Shown here one piece after another: positions 8,576-17,436 of a stretch of DNA of 58,156 nucleotides. Source of the DNA: Sedimentisphaerales bacterium (lineage in GTDB: Bacteria > Planctomycetota > Phycisphaerae > Sedimentisphaerales > SM23-30); NCBI GenBank assembly GCA_016934515.1, contig JAFGSR010000232.1, forward strand, positions 1 through 58,156, in the 5' to 3' direction. Both the position numbers and the translations under genes were made by a program. Below the pieces are notes generated by a model, which made no database searches, was not told where the DNA came from, and saw nothing but the letters and a program-made list of their open reading frames with translations. Each line of letters opens with the position of its first letter. The stretch's first letter is position 1.

Positions 8576-9093
8576 GAAACTGCACCTCGTAGGTCTTTAT
8601 ATGTTTTAACCCTGCTGGCTATCCAAAGCCGGCATCTCCCAACCGCATCAATTGCAATAATTCATTTTACCCCGAATAAAATATCCCGTCTATCCTGCGT
8701 CTTCGTCCCGGCTCGTCGGGATAAATCCGTGTATGTTTTCTTAATGTCATTAATGTCATAAAGATAACATCTTGTTAATCTTGTAATCCTGTCAAAATTC
8801 TTAGCGCCTTGGCGTCTTGGCGTGAAAAAATTTCTTCCACCCAAAATCCATGAATCAACATCTGTTTGGCAAGTCCAAAACCAAAATTTTATCCCCACCA
8901 AAACAGTAGGATATAAATTTATAAAAAAATCAGTGTAAATCTGTGTCTAATAAATGTTTACATCAATTTTTGCTGCAAATCCCCCCGAACCAAAAACCCG
9001 ATAGCTAACATCCATAACCCATAATTTGTTTCATTCAGCGAAAATCAGCGTAATTCATTGTAAATGAATACCTTATAGAGATTTATCCTATCT

Positions 9094-9281
9094 CGAAATG
9101 TGTCCAAAAGCGCGACAGCCCCTTTTTAAAAATCGCAAGTTTCTGCAAAAAACCCCCAACTTTGCCCCAACTTTCTTCAAAAACCACCCCAAAACCACCC
9201 AACTTTCGTCCCTGTTTTTTGACTGAATTTCATCTTTTCTCATTTTTGGCCCACTTTTGTCGCGCTTTTGGACACATTTCG
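9094..9281. repeat. 188-bp element bounded by a perfect 24-bp inverted repeat
   Basis: The left arm 9094-9117 (starting CGAAATGTGTCC and ending GCGCGACA) is the exact reverse complement of 9258-9281. The interior is C-rich on the plus strand and repeats CCAACTTT. No target-site duplication is evident. It could be a MITE-like insertion or a large cruciform or regulatory structure. Confidence 0.65.
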
Positions 9282-9292
9282 GTGTTCATTTT

Positions 9293-9337
9293 CGGCCACA
9301 TAATGGACACTGCATATCTAATAATGTGGCCGTTTTT
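9293..9337 (+). terminator. Terminator-like hairpin with T-run
   Basis: CGGCCACAT (9293-9301) pairs perfectly with ATGTGGCCG (9324-9332) across a 22-base loop and is followed by five T. The loop is long for a standard terminator and no gene ends just upstream, so it may belong to the inverted-repeat element beside it. Confidence 0.35.
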
Positions 9338-9802
9338 GCAACACTTTTCGAAACAAAAAATAAAGACTTACAACCCACTTCAGGCTTCAAACTTCAAGAT
9401 TTTTTTTCTGTGTCAATCAGTGTCTAAACTTCATTTGTGTTTTTTGCGTTTTTTCGTGGCTATTTTTAACCTTCAGGCTTCAGGCTTCCCCGCTACGTCA
9501 TAGCTTCGCGGCGGTGAGCAGGCTTTCCCATTCGCCCAGCCGTCGTTATCAACACTGATAATCCACCCCGGGCCAACTCCCAAATCTCCCCTTCCGCCCC
9601 TACTGCCGACAATCAACCAAAAAAGTCGCATAATACTTATTTTACAAACACTTACAACTATAGAGCTTCGCCCCGTTTTGACGATATCCATAATTCGGAC
9701 CTTCGATTGAGGCTTGCGGTTTGCCCATGAATTAGACGGGAACTAAAACCTCACTTGTTGGTCAAAAAAAAGTGATGACGAAAATAAATAACCGCTGGTA
9801 GG

Positions 9803-9827
9803 TTAGGCTGTAAAAGGGGCAGCCTAA
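9803..9827 (+). promoter_or_regulatory. Hairpin in the leader of the secretion operon
   Basis: TTAGGCTG (9803-9810) and CAGCCTAA (9820-9827) form a perfect 8-bp stem about 80 bases before the first gene of the type II secretion locus. No T-run follows, so a leader structure is more likely than a terminator. Function unknown. Confidence 0.35.
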
Positions 9828-9905
9828 ACTTCTGCTACATAAGAGTTTAACTCAACAATACTCTTCGGCAGCCCAGCCTGGCAGCCCCCCGGATCGTTCA
9901 ACAAA

Positions 9906-11531
9906 GTGACAAAATGGTTATGGTATGCTAACGCCGCGATAGTCTTTATCGCGATCCTGGTGTTGATCATCGGCTTTTCACAATTGGGCGATCCTGCGGA
10001 AAAAACAAAGTCCGATAAAAATTCCACCGGCCGCCCGGACAAAACTAACTCCAGTGATTCCAGTGATTTATCCATAAATACCAATCTCGATTCCCCCCTC
10101 ATGGCTGCTACCCGCCGCTACTCCAAACGCTGGGAACCGCCCAGAGGCTCGCTTAAAGTTACCCTCACACCCCCTGAACTACTCGAAACCGACCCCAAAG
10201 CCCAGTGGCGACTAAACAACGGCACCTGGTTCGAAAGCAGCCACACCCTCGAAAAAATCTTAACCGGCCCCTACACCGTCGAATTCAAACCCATCACCGG
10301 CTGGATCGCTCCTGCAAATCAGACGGTAACCATTGAGAAAAAGAAACTTACAGAAATTCAGGCGGAATACAAAATACCCCCGCCCCCCCCGCCGGTCGGG
10401 TCGATTGTCATCAAAATCGAACCTGCTGAAGTGCTTCCTGCCAAACCGCAGTGGCGCCTGGCTGGAAAAGACTGGCAGGATAGCGGTGCTACCCTGACCG
10501 ATATTCCTGTCGGAACACAAAACATTGAATTTAAACCACTTACCGAATGGAACCATCCCGAACCTCTCACTGTCGAAGTCGCCAAAGATGAAACTATCGA
10601 GGCGACCGGCACCTATTCCCTCAAGCCCCGCGGCAACGTTACCGTTACCATCGAACCCGAAGAAGTGCGGAAATTGGCCAAGTGGACAATCGCCAACAAT
10701 CCCCCCCAGACCAGCGGCGAGACAATCTCTTTGTTGACAGGTACTTACGAGTGCAATCTGACAGCGGTTAACGACTGGATTACCCCCCAGAAATTGTCCC
10801 TGGAAGTTATCGAAGACCAGGATACCCAAGCCACCGCTACTTATGTCAGAAAACCCAAAGGATCCATCATTGTTTTCATAAGTCCGGCAGAAGCTGGAAC
10901 TTACAAAACAAAATGGCGGGTGGACGGCGGCGTCTGGCAGGAGCCCAACACCCTGCTCGACAATATCGATATCGGTAAACACAACGTTAACTTCAATGAC
11001 ATCCCCGGCTGGAACCAACCGCAACCTGTTGCGGTTGAAGTTCTTAAGGACCAAACCATCAGGATTTCGGCACTTTACACAGTAAAAAAACCGCCGGCTC
11101 CAACCTTCAAGTTGCTGGGAACTATCGCTATTGGCGAAAACTTCGGTTACGCAACCGTCCAACTGCCCGACCAGACGGATCCCAATACCGTAGCGGTTGG
11201 CTATACCCTTGGCCCGTATAGAGTTAGCCGCATCGCCGACGGTTTCATGGAAGTTACCCGACAGGGATATAAGTACCGACTTGAGGTCCCCGAGCCCAAA
11301 GAAATCATATCGGAAACACCACCTCCAGACGAAAAAACCAATCCTCCTGCCGATGCCAAAGAACCACCGCAGGCAAACCAGCCCCCCAACAACAAATCAG
11401 CAAATCGGCCTCCAGTTTCATCAAGAGACCGCAGCCGAGCTGAGCTGGAAAGACGTAAGGACTTGGAAAGAAGAAGGTTAGAAAAAGAGATGGAACGGAG
11501 AAATATGGATGATAAATTGCGGAAAAAATGA
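9906..11531 (+). CDS. gspC: GspC/PilP-like inner-membrane protein with four tandem beta-repeats
   Basis: 541 residues. One membrane helix at 5-27 anchors it in the inner membrane. Residues 81-156, 165-237, 242-313 and 318-391 are four copies of a ~75-residue repeat opening with G-S-(L/I)-x-V-x-(I/L)-x-P and closing with ATGTY-like ends. These resemble the cysteine-poor beta-repeats of large secreted proteins in Verrucomicrobia and Lentisphaerae. Residues 400-461 (FKLLGTIAIG, VGYTLGPYRVSRI, RLEV) fit the GspC/PilP homology region, which in known systems contacts the secretin N0 domain. A proline-rich then Arg/Glu-rich coiled tail follows. The GTG start lies inside the presumed leader. Position before gspD supports the GspC call; the repeats are not a normal GspC feature. 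Confidence 0.62.
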   Translation: MTKWLWYANAAIVFIAILVLIIGFSQLGDPAEKTKSDKNSTGRPDKTNSSDSSDLSINTNLDSPLMAATRRYSKRWEPPRGSLKVTLTPPELLETDPKAQWRLNNGTWFESSHTLEKILTGPYTVEFKPITGWIAPANQTVTIEKKKLTEIQAEYKIPPPPPPVGSIVIKIEPAEVLPAKPQWRLAGKDWQDSGATLTDIPVGTQNIEFKPLTEWNHPEPLTVEVAKDETIEATGTYSLKPRGNVTVTIEPEEVRKLAKWTIANNPPQTSGETISLLTGTYECNLTAVNDWITPQKLSLEVIEDQDTQATATYVRKPKGSIIVFISPAEAGTYKTKWRVDGGVWQEPNTLLDNIDIGKHNVNFNDIPGWNQPQPVAVEVLKDQTIRISALYTVKKPPAPTFKLLGTIAIGENFGYATVQLPDQTDPNTVAVGYTLGPYRVSRIADGFMEVTRQGYKYRLEVPEPKEIISETPPPDEKTNPPADAKEPPQANQPPNNKSANRPPVSSRDRSRAELERRKDLERRRLEKEMERRNMDDKLRKK

Positions 11532-11639
11532 CCGTTTGGGAACAGCAAGCCCGGTTAATGGTCAAAAAAGGCAGAATCGCTGAAAACCCTGCAGTAATCT
11601 GTAGTTAGATAGCTAAGTAATAACGGAGTGTCAAAGAAA

Positions 11640-14600
11640 ATGGCAGATCAAGACAAATATAGCAATCGAAGTCCTAATCATGAGCATTTGAGTTCTGAAG
11701 CCAAATGGGATGGTTCAGAAAATCATTTAGGTTCGAAGCTTAAGCTTGCGTTTTTAGCCAGGCGTTACTGTGGTTGGATTGTGGTGGCGGCAATCCTGGC
11801 ATTGGCGGGAATGCTCTGGACGACCGGCAAAATAAATGCAGCGGGGCAAACGACTAAGGCGAAAGCTGCGGTTTCGATGGTTGCTGCATTGCCGGCTGCG
11901 GTTGGCGAAGCGGAAGTGTCGGCTGCGGAGAGTAAGGTTGAAGAGCCGAATGAGGATGAGGAAGCCGGTGGCGACGAAGACGCGGGGAAAGGCGTTGAAG
12001 AGCCGAATGAGAAGGCTGACGATTCGGTTAAGGATGTGGAAGAAGCAGGTAAGGACGTGGAGGAGCCAAATAAGGGTGGGGAGGAAGTTGAAAAGGACGA
12101 GGAAGTCGAGAAGGGTGATGAGGCTGTTGGTGAAGTTAAGGAAGCGGAGAAGGATGCTGAAGCGGAGAAGTTGAAGGAGGAGATGGAGGCGGTGGAAAAG
12201 GAGATATTTGATCTTTTTGATAAATATGCGGAGGCTTCGGAGAAGGATCCGGATTCCGAGGAAACCAAAGCGTTGGAAAAGGCGATGGACGACGTGATAG
12301 CCAAGCATCAGAAGATGATGGAGCAGGTATATGAGATAGAGGCGAGCAAGCTGCCGGCGGAGCCGGCGGATAAAGCAGGGGTTGATCCGAAAGAATCCAG
12401 GGTTGGTGCGCCCAAGCCGGTGGTAGCACCCAAGCCTCCGGTTAAGCAACCGGTCAAGCCGGTGGTTAAACCGGAGGAAAAGACACCAGATAAGCCGGCG
12501 GAGCCGGCAAAACCAGCAGTGTCGCCGGAAGAGTCGGTGCAAGCGGAGGAGCCGGTGGAGCCGGTGGAGGTGGTGGCGGGTCAGGCAGGTGGTCAAGGAG
12601 TGGTAACGGAGATCAGTACAGCGCCAGCGGGGGTGGATGTGTCAGATGTGAGTCAGGGTGTGAAGGTTGGTACGGGTAAGGGTGAGATTTCGGAGTCGGA
12701 GCCGAGTCCGGATGACATTGTCAAAATCAAGATGGAAGAGAACCTGGTGGATATTGCCCAGTTGATTGAGACGATAGGTATCGAGTTGAAGTTTAATTTT
12801 CTTTACGATAACACGGAGCCGATTGCGGGCAAGGTGTTGTTACAGCAGCACGGTGAGATACGTCGTCGAGATTTATTGCCGTTGCTGGAAGGGTTATTGA
12901 AGTTTAAGGACTACGTAATGGTACGGGAGGATCCGTTTATCCGGATAACCAAGCGAGTTGGAGTTGAAGCGAGTGCCCGGCCTTTGATAAGCATTGGATC
13001 GGGGATGCCGGAGGTTAAGCCGGGCGATTCGATTATGACGCAGATAATTGAAATCAAATATGTGCCGGTGCAAGAAATGATCACGTTATTAGGTAAGTTT
13101 ACCGACGCGAAGTCCTTAAGTCGGATAAGCAACACGAATTACCTGATTATAACGGATTATGTCAAGCAGATGCCGCGGCTATTGGAGATTATCGCGTTGG
13201 TGGATCGTCCCGGTCCGAGCCGCAATATAACGATACTGGAGGTTGAGTATCTGGATGCCAAGAGCGTTAAATCTGAGATTGAAACGTTGGTTAAGGCGTT
13301 GGCGGGGGAGGTATCCGATGCGGCAGGAGCGAAGCCGGCTGCGCCGGTGCGTCCCGTGTTGAAGCCGGGAGAGAAGCCGGGAGTGAAGCCGAAAGTTGAG
13401 ACGGAAGATGCGATATCAGCGGCGAAGGTGCCGGAATATTTTATTTATGTGGATGAGCGGACGAATCGTTTGATAGTTATCTCAACGGAAGAGCAGGCCA
13501 AGCAGATAACGGAGTTATTGGCGATGCTGGATGTGGAGGTGGGAGGTCCGGAGATTGTATTGGTTCCGCTGGAAGTGAAGCACATCAAGGCATCGTCGGC
13601 GAATACTCAGATAGTTGCGTTGTTGAAGTCATTGAATGAGCAGGGAGGAGCGGCGGTTTCGGGTCAGCAGCAGCCAAGTGTTACCGCCAGGCGGCCACCA
13701 GTGCCACGGCCGTCGACGCGTCCGCCTACGGGAAGCGCAGCGACGGATAGCAAGATAGAAGAGAAAGCGGATAAGGGCCCTTATCTTCACGTGGATGACC
13801 GGACGAATCGATTGCTGGTGGTGGGCAGTGCGGAGCAGATAGATCAGGTGAAGGAGTTGTTGTCGTTGCTGGATGTGGTGGAGGGTCCGGAGATCAAGCT
13901 GGAGGTGATACGAGTAGAGCATGTTGAGGCGGACGGGGTATCGAGTAAGATTGAATCGATTATTGAGGCGTTGAATGAGCAGGGTGCGACGAGTACGTCG
14001 TCAGCTGAGCGGGGCGGCGTTACAGCGGGTCGGACTCCGGCAAAACCACCGGCCGGTCAGAAAGAGCCGGCGCCGAGTCAAACGTCGGTTGGTTTGGAGA
14101 ATCGCGGGCCGGTAATTTTTGTAGATGAGCGGACTAATAGATTGTTTGTGGTGGGCAGCGACGAGCAGATTGTTCAGGTGAAAGAGCTGTTGGCGTTGCT
14201 TGATGTTGAGGAAGGACCGGAGATCAAGCTGGTGGCGATACGGGTGGAGTATGTGATGGCAGATGAAGTTGCCAGTCAGATAGAGGATTTGATCGAGGCA
14301 TTGAACGAGCAGGGAGGTGCGGGCAGTTTGACGATGCGAGGTCAATCGGGTCGTAGTCAATCGTTCAGAGGCAGTCGAGCGGCGTCGGTTCCGGCAGGTG
14401 GTGCTGCGGCTGCCAAGTTACCGGCGGCTGGTAGTGTAGCTACGGGAAGAGAAGCCGAGGTATCAGGAGTGTTGGAGGTAGGTCCGGCGATATTTGTGGA
14501 CGAGCGGACGAACCGTTTGTTGATAGTGGGCAGCGACGATCAGATGGAACAGGTGCGTGAACTATTAGCTTTGCTGGACGTACCGGAGGGACCGGAGATC

Positions 14601-17261
14601 AAGCTGGAAGTGATAAAGGTGGAGTATGTATTGGCTGACGAGGTGGCATCTCAGGTGGAGGAGTTGATAGAGGCGTTGTATGAGCATGGAGCGCAGGGGA
14701 TTTCGGATCGGCCTCGTAGTACGGGTCGTAATCAGATTTCGCAGCGGTCGGTGAATCAGCCTGCGGCCTCGCCAGGTCAGCGAGAGGTTCAGCCGGGAGC
14801 ACGAGAGTCTCGTACGAATCGTACGGGTCGGGGAGATGCACAGAGCGGTGGAAGTGAGTATCAGGGTCCGGCGATATTTGTGGATGAGCGGACGAATCGA
14901 ATGTTGGTGGTGGGTTCTGAAGAGCAGATTGAGCAGGTGCAAGAACTATTAGCATTGCTGGATGTACCGGAAGGACCGGAGATCAAGCTGGAAGTGATAA
15001 AGGTAGAGCATGTGTTGGCGGGTGATGTAGCGGGTCAGGTGGAGGATTTGATAGAGGCGTTGTATGAGCAGGGGGCGCAGGGGATTTCGGGACGGCCACG
15101 TAATGCGGGTCGTGATCAGGTTTTGCAGCGTCAGATGAATCAGCCTGCGACAGTACCAGGTCAGCGTGAGGTTCAGTCGGGAGCCCGAGAGACACGTACG
15201 AATCGTGCGGGTCGAGGAGAATCGCGGAGCGGGCGAAGTGAGTATCAGGGTCCGGCGATATTTGTGGATGAGCGAACGAACCGGATGTTGGTGGTGGGTT
15301 CTGAGGAGCAGATTGTTCAGGTGAAGCAATTGTTGGGTTTGCTGGATGTGGAGAAGGGTCCGGCGATACGATTGGCGGCAATTGATGTGCATTATGTTTT
15401 GGCGGATGAGGTGTCCAATCAGTTACAGGAGTTATTCGACGCGTTGGCAGATCAGAGTGGATCGGTAACGCGGGCGCAGACATCGGTAACGGGCAGGTCG
15501 AGTCGGACGAGCAATGATACGTTTTCTAACAGGTCCGGAACCCGGACAGGTGAGGACAATACTACCCGTTTAGGTGAGGTAGAAAATGCCCGGTCGCGTC
15601 GGAGCAGTTCGAGGCGGTCGGGTTCGGGGGAGAGTGTGAATCCGGGGCCATTTATAATGGTGGATGTACGGACGAACCGTTTGCTGGTGGTGGGATCCGA
15701 GGAGCACATCAAGGAGTGTGAGAATTTGTTGACGGTGTTGGATGTACCTCCGAGTGAGTATCACAAGTTACATTTACGGATATATCAGCCCGAGTATGTC
15801 GAGGCGGCGGAGGTTCAGAAGATTCTGGATGAGTTAGGTATAACGAAGCCGGAGACGATGGCCCCGCGGGACCGGGCGCGGCAGGGTGAAGGTCTTGTTC
15901 CGACGGCGGGGGTATCGCGGATATCATCGACGGTTGGTGGTGAAAGTCTGTCGACGGGTCCGGAGAAGGTATTCAGTGTAACAGGTGAGGGCGGTCAGAT
16001 ATTGCCGGGTCAGGAGGAGCCTGAGGTTCGGGTGGCGATACAGGAGACGACGAATCGGATATTTATTTTAGCGACGGAATATCAGTTGAATGATATCGAG
16101 GAGATACTCAAGAATGTTGATATTGAGCCACGTGCGGACATGAATGCGATACAGATATATCCTTTGAAGAATCGCGATCCGGAGGTGGTGGCGGAGATGC
16201 TGAAGCAGTTGTTGATTGATCCGATAGAAAAGGAGATCAGTGAGGGTCAGTCGGTGATGGTTCCGGGTCGGGAGGACGCACCGGTGATTGTGCCGTTTAC
16301 GGATATATATGCGATAGGAGTGCGGGGTTCGAAGCAACGTCAGGAAGAGATCAAGTTGTTGATTGAGGCGTTGGACAAGCGTAAGCCCCAGGTTTTGCTG
16401 GAGGCGATTTTGGTACAGGTGAATGCCAGTGATGCATTGAAGCTGGGAATTGCGTTGCAGCAGGCGTGGGATCCGGGAGGAGCGCGGAATACGAATCGGA
16501 CGTTTTCGACTTCATCGCCGTTTGGTATCAGTGCGACGCGGGCGGGAAGTATTGTTTCGGGTTCGGGTGGAACGCTGGCGTTTTTTGATGACGATTTGGT
16601 GTTTGCGACGCTGGAGGCCTTGCAGACGGAAGGAGATTCGAAGATTACCTCGATGCCTCGTGTGCTGGTCAATCATAACGAGACGGGTTCGATAACCAAT
16701 CAGCGTAGTGAGCCGACGACCAGGACGACGGTGCCGGCGGGGTCGGACACGCCGATAATTGAATTCAATAATTATGTGGACGCGGGCACGATGCTGGAGA
16801 TTAAACCGTTGATTGGTGAAGGGGGATTGTTGGAGTTGGAAATCAGCATGGATGTATCCAGTTTTGACGGTTTGGGTACGGAGAATGTACCGCCGCCGAG
16901 ATCAGAGAACAAGATAGCGACCAAGGTGATGGTGCCCAACGGGAAATATATCATACTGGGCGGGTTGACGAGTCGGACGAATTCGCTGGATGTGAACAAG
17001 GTTCCGATTTTGGGTGATATTCCGATAATAGGGGCATTGTTTCAGAGTGTGGCGCGGTCGGAATCGGACGCGGTTTTGTATATTTTTGTGCGGGCGAACA
17101 TTGTTCAGGAAGACAGTTTTGCGGATTTGTACAATGTAACGGAGAAGTATAAGAAGCGTTTGCGGGAGAGCGAGATTAATTACGATGAGCAGTCGGCGGA
17201 GACGCTGCCGGGAGTGCCGGATCGTCGTCTTAAGGTGCAGAGAACGCTGGAAGATGAATAG
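11640..17261 (+). CDS. gspD: Giant type II secretion secretin GspD with about ten Secretin_N modules
   Basis: 1873 residues from the ATG at 11640, several times the usual 650-750. ATG 11640 is preferred over the GTG at 11628 because GGAG (11625-11628) sits 11 bases before it. After ~45 polar residues there is a hydrophobic segment (IVVAAILALAGMLW), then an acidic Glu/Lys stretch and a Pro/Lys linker. An N0/STN-like domain (DIVKIKMEENLVDIAQLI) follows, then about ten Secretin_N-type modules. Seven share a VDERTNRLLVVGS-type strand, whose VD codons start at 13449, 13791, 14121, 14496, 14880, 15264 and 15660; a divergent one is at 16032. Most have a Ser/Arg/Gly/Gln-rich loop inserted. The C-terminal secretin gate ends with VPILGDIPIIGALFQS. 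It forms the outer-membrane channel. G-ending codons dominate. Confidence 0.9.
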   Translation: MADQDKYSNRSPNHEHLSSEAKWDGSENHLGSKLKLAFLARRYCGWIVVAAILALAGMLWTTGKINAAGQTTKAKAAVSMVAALPAAVGEAEVSAAESKVEEPNEDEEAGGDEDAGKGVEEPNEKADDSVKDVEEAGKDVEEPNKGGEEVEKDEEVEKGDEAVGEVKEAEKDAEAEKLKEEMEAVEKEIFDLFDKYAEASEKDPDSEETKALEKAMDDVIAKHQKMMEQVYEIEASKLPAEPADKAGVDPKESRVGAPKPVVAPKPPVKQPVKPVVKPEEKTPDKPAEPAKPAVSPEESVQAEEPVEPVEVVAGQAGGQGVVTEISTAPAGVDVSDVSQGVKVGTGKGEISESEPSPDDIVKIKMEENLVDIAQLIETIGIELKFNFLYDNTEPIAGKVLLQQHGEIRRRDLLPLLEGLLKFKDYVMVREDPFIRITKRVGVEASARPLISIGSGMPEVKPGDSIMTQIIEIKYVPVQEMITLLGKFTDAKSLSRISNTNYLIITDYVKQMPRLLEIIALVDRPGPSRNITILEVEYLDAKSVKSEIETLVKALAGEVSDAAGAKPAAPVRPVLKPGEKPGVKPKVETEDAISAAKVPEYFIYVDERTNRLIVISTEEQAKQITELLAMLDVEVGGPEIVLVPLEVKHIKASSANTQIVALLKSLNEQGGAAVSGQQQPSVTARRPPVPRPSTRPPTGSAATDSKIEEKADKGPYLHVDDRTNRLLVVGSAEQIDQVKELLSLLDVVEGPEIKLEVIRVEHVEADGVSSKIESIIEALNEQGATSTSSAERGGVTAGRTPAKPPAGQKEPAPSQTSVGLENRGPVIFVDERTNRLFVVGSDEQIVQVKELLALLDVEEGPEIKLVAIRVEYVMADEVASQIEDLIEALNEQGGAGSLTMRGQSGRSQSFRGSRAASVPAGGAAAAKLPAAGSVATGREAEVSGVLEVGPAIFVDERTNRLLIVGSDDQMEQVRELLALLDVPEGPEIKLEVIKVEYVLADEVASQVEELIEALYEHGAQGISDRPRSTGRNQISQRSVNQPAASPGQREVQPGARESRTNRTGRGDAQSGGSEYQGPAIFVDERTNRMLVVGSEEQIEQVQELLALLDVPEGPEIKLEVIKVEHVLAGDVAGQVEDLIEALYEQGAQGISGRPRNAGRDQVLQRQMNQPATVPGQREVQSGARETRTNRAGRGESRSGRSEYQGPAIFVDERTNRMLVVGSEEQIVQVKQLLGLLDVEKGPAIRLAAIDVHYVLADEVSNQLQELFDALADQSGSVTRAQTSVTGRSSRTSNDTFSNRSGTRTGEDNTTRLGEVENARSRRSSSRRSGSGESVNPGPFIMVDVRTNRLLVVGSEEHIKECENLLTVLDVPPSEYHKLHLRIYQPEYVEAAEVQKILDELGITKPETMAPRDRARQGEGLVPTAGVSRISSTVGGESLSTGPEKVFSVTGEGGQILPGQEEPEVRVAIQETTNRIFILATEYQLNDIEEILKNVDIEPRADMNAIQIYPLKNRDPEVVAEMLKQLLIDPIEKEISEGQSVMVPGREDAPVIVPFTDIYAIGVRGSKQRQEEIKLLIEALDKRKPQVLLEAILVQVNASDALKLGIALQQAWDPGGARNTNRTFSTSSPFGISATRAGSIVSGSGGTLAFFDDDLVFATLEALQTEGDSKITSMPRVLVNHNETGSITNQRSEPTTRTTVPAGSDTPIIEFNNYVDAGTMLEIKPLIGEGGLLELEISMDVSSFDGLGTENVPPPRSENKIATKVMVPNGKYIILGGLTSRTNSLDVNKVPILGDIPIIGALFQSVARSESDAVLYIFVRANIVQEDSFADLYNVTEKYKKRLRESEINYDEQSAETLPGVPDRRLKVQRTLEDE
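13246..16140 (+). repeat. Tandem coding repeat array inside gspD
   Basis: Successive module starts are spaced 342, 330, 375, 384, 384, 396 and 372 bases apart. The two central 384-base units are the most alike, including their low-complexity linkers. See the gspD entry for the protein reading. Confidence 0.85.
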
Positions 17262-17436
17262 TAATTTAAATGACGAATGACGAAACCAGAATGACGAATC
17301 AATGACGAAGTACGAATGTACAAAGAAATTAAACCACAAGACACGAAGACCACGAAGATTTTAAGACTGGATACCCGATCAAGTCGGGTATGGCAAGTCA
17401 GGGTGCTGTTGTGTAGTTGATAAAGCGGAAGGTGAG
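17262..17436. repeat. Intergenic repeat cluster between gspD and gspE
   Basis: 17265-17316 is a copy of the AATGACGAATGACGAA family that recurs at 22114-22312, 23206-23306 and 30490-30602. It is followed by an ACACGAAGACCACGAAG phrase (17340-17357) and by the hairpin unit at 17364-17393, where ATACCCGA and TCGGGTAT form a perfect stem. The hairpin unit is the reverse complement of that at 5881-5910, with paired substitutions that keep the stem. Confidence 0.65.

Larger units (their letters stand above)
8576..9905. other. Gene-free island with phrase-like repeats and inverted-repeat structures
   Basis: No convincing gene in 1.3 kb. 8690-8960 and 9030-9070 hold phrase-like repeats built on words such as GCGCCTTGGCGTCTTGGCGTG, AATCTGTGTC and AAATCAGCGTAA; 9405-9480 has another set. 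9094-9281 is bounded by a perfect 24-bp inverted repeat and 9293-9337 is a hairpin with a T-run (separate entries). The plus strand is strongly C-rich around 9150-9260. The 113-aa frame across it is best read as chance. This is the largest non-coding interval in the window. Confidence 0.6.

Noticed and set aside
9162..9503. 113-codon plus-strand frame in the gene-free island
   Set aside because: It runs through the inverted-repeat element, the hairpin and phrase-like repeats, has no ribosome site and reads as Phe/His/Pro-rich chance sequence.
9473..9691. 72-codon minus-strand frame with WIISVDNDGWANGKA
   Set aside because: Short, without a ribosome site or a family match; it overlaps repeat-like sequence at 9480-9530.
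11560..11640. Chromosomal replication origin at the composition switch
   Set aside because: No DnaA-box cluster or dnaA, dnaN or gyr genes were noticed nearby, and a second switch at 42.3 kb argues for another cause.
13246..16140. CRISPR array
   Set aside because: The repeats are 330-396 bases apart, lie in one open frame and encode protein modules; there are no short direct repeats with spacers and no cas genes in the window.
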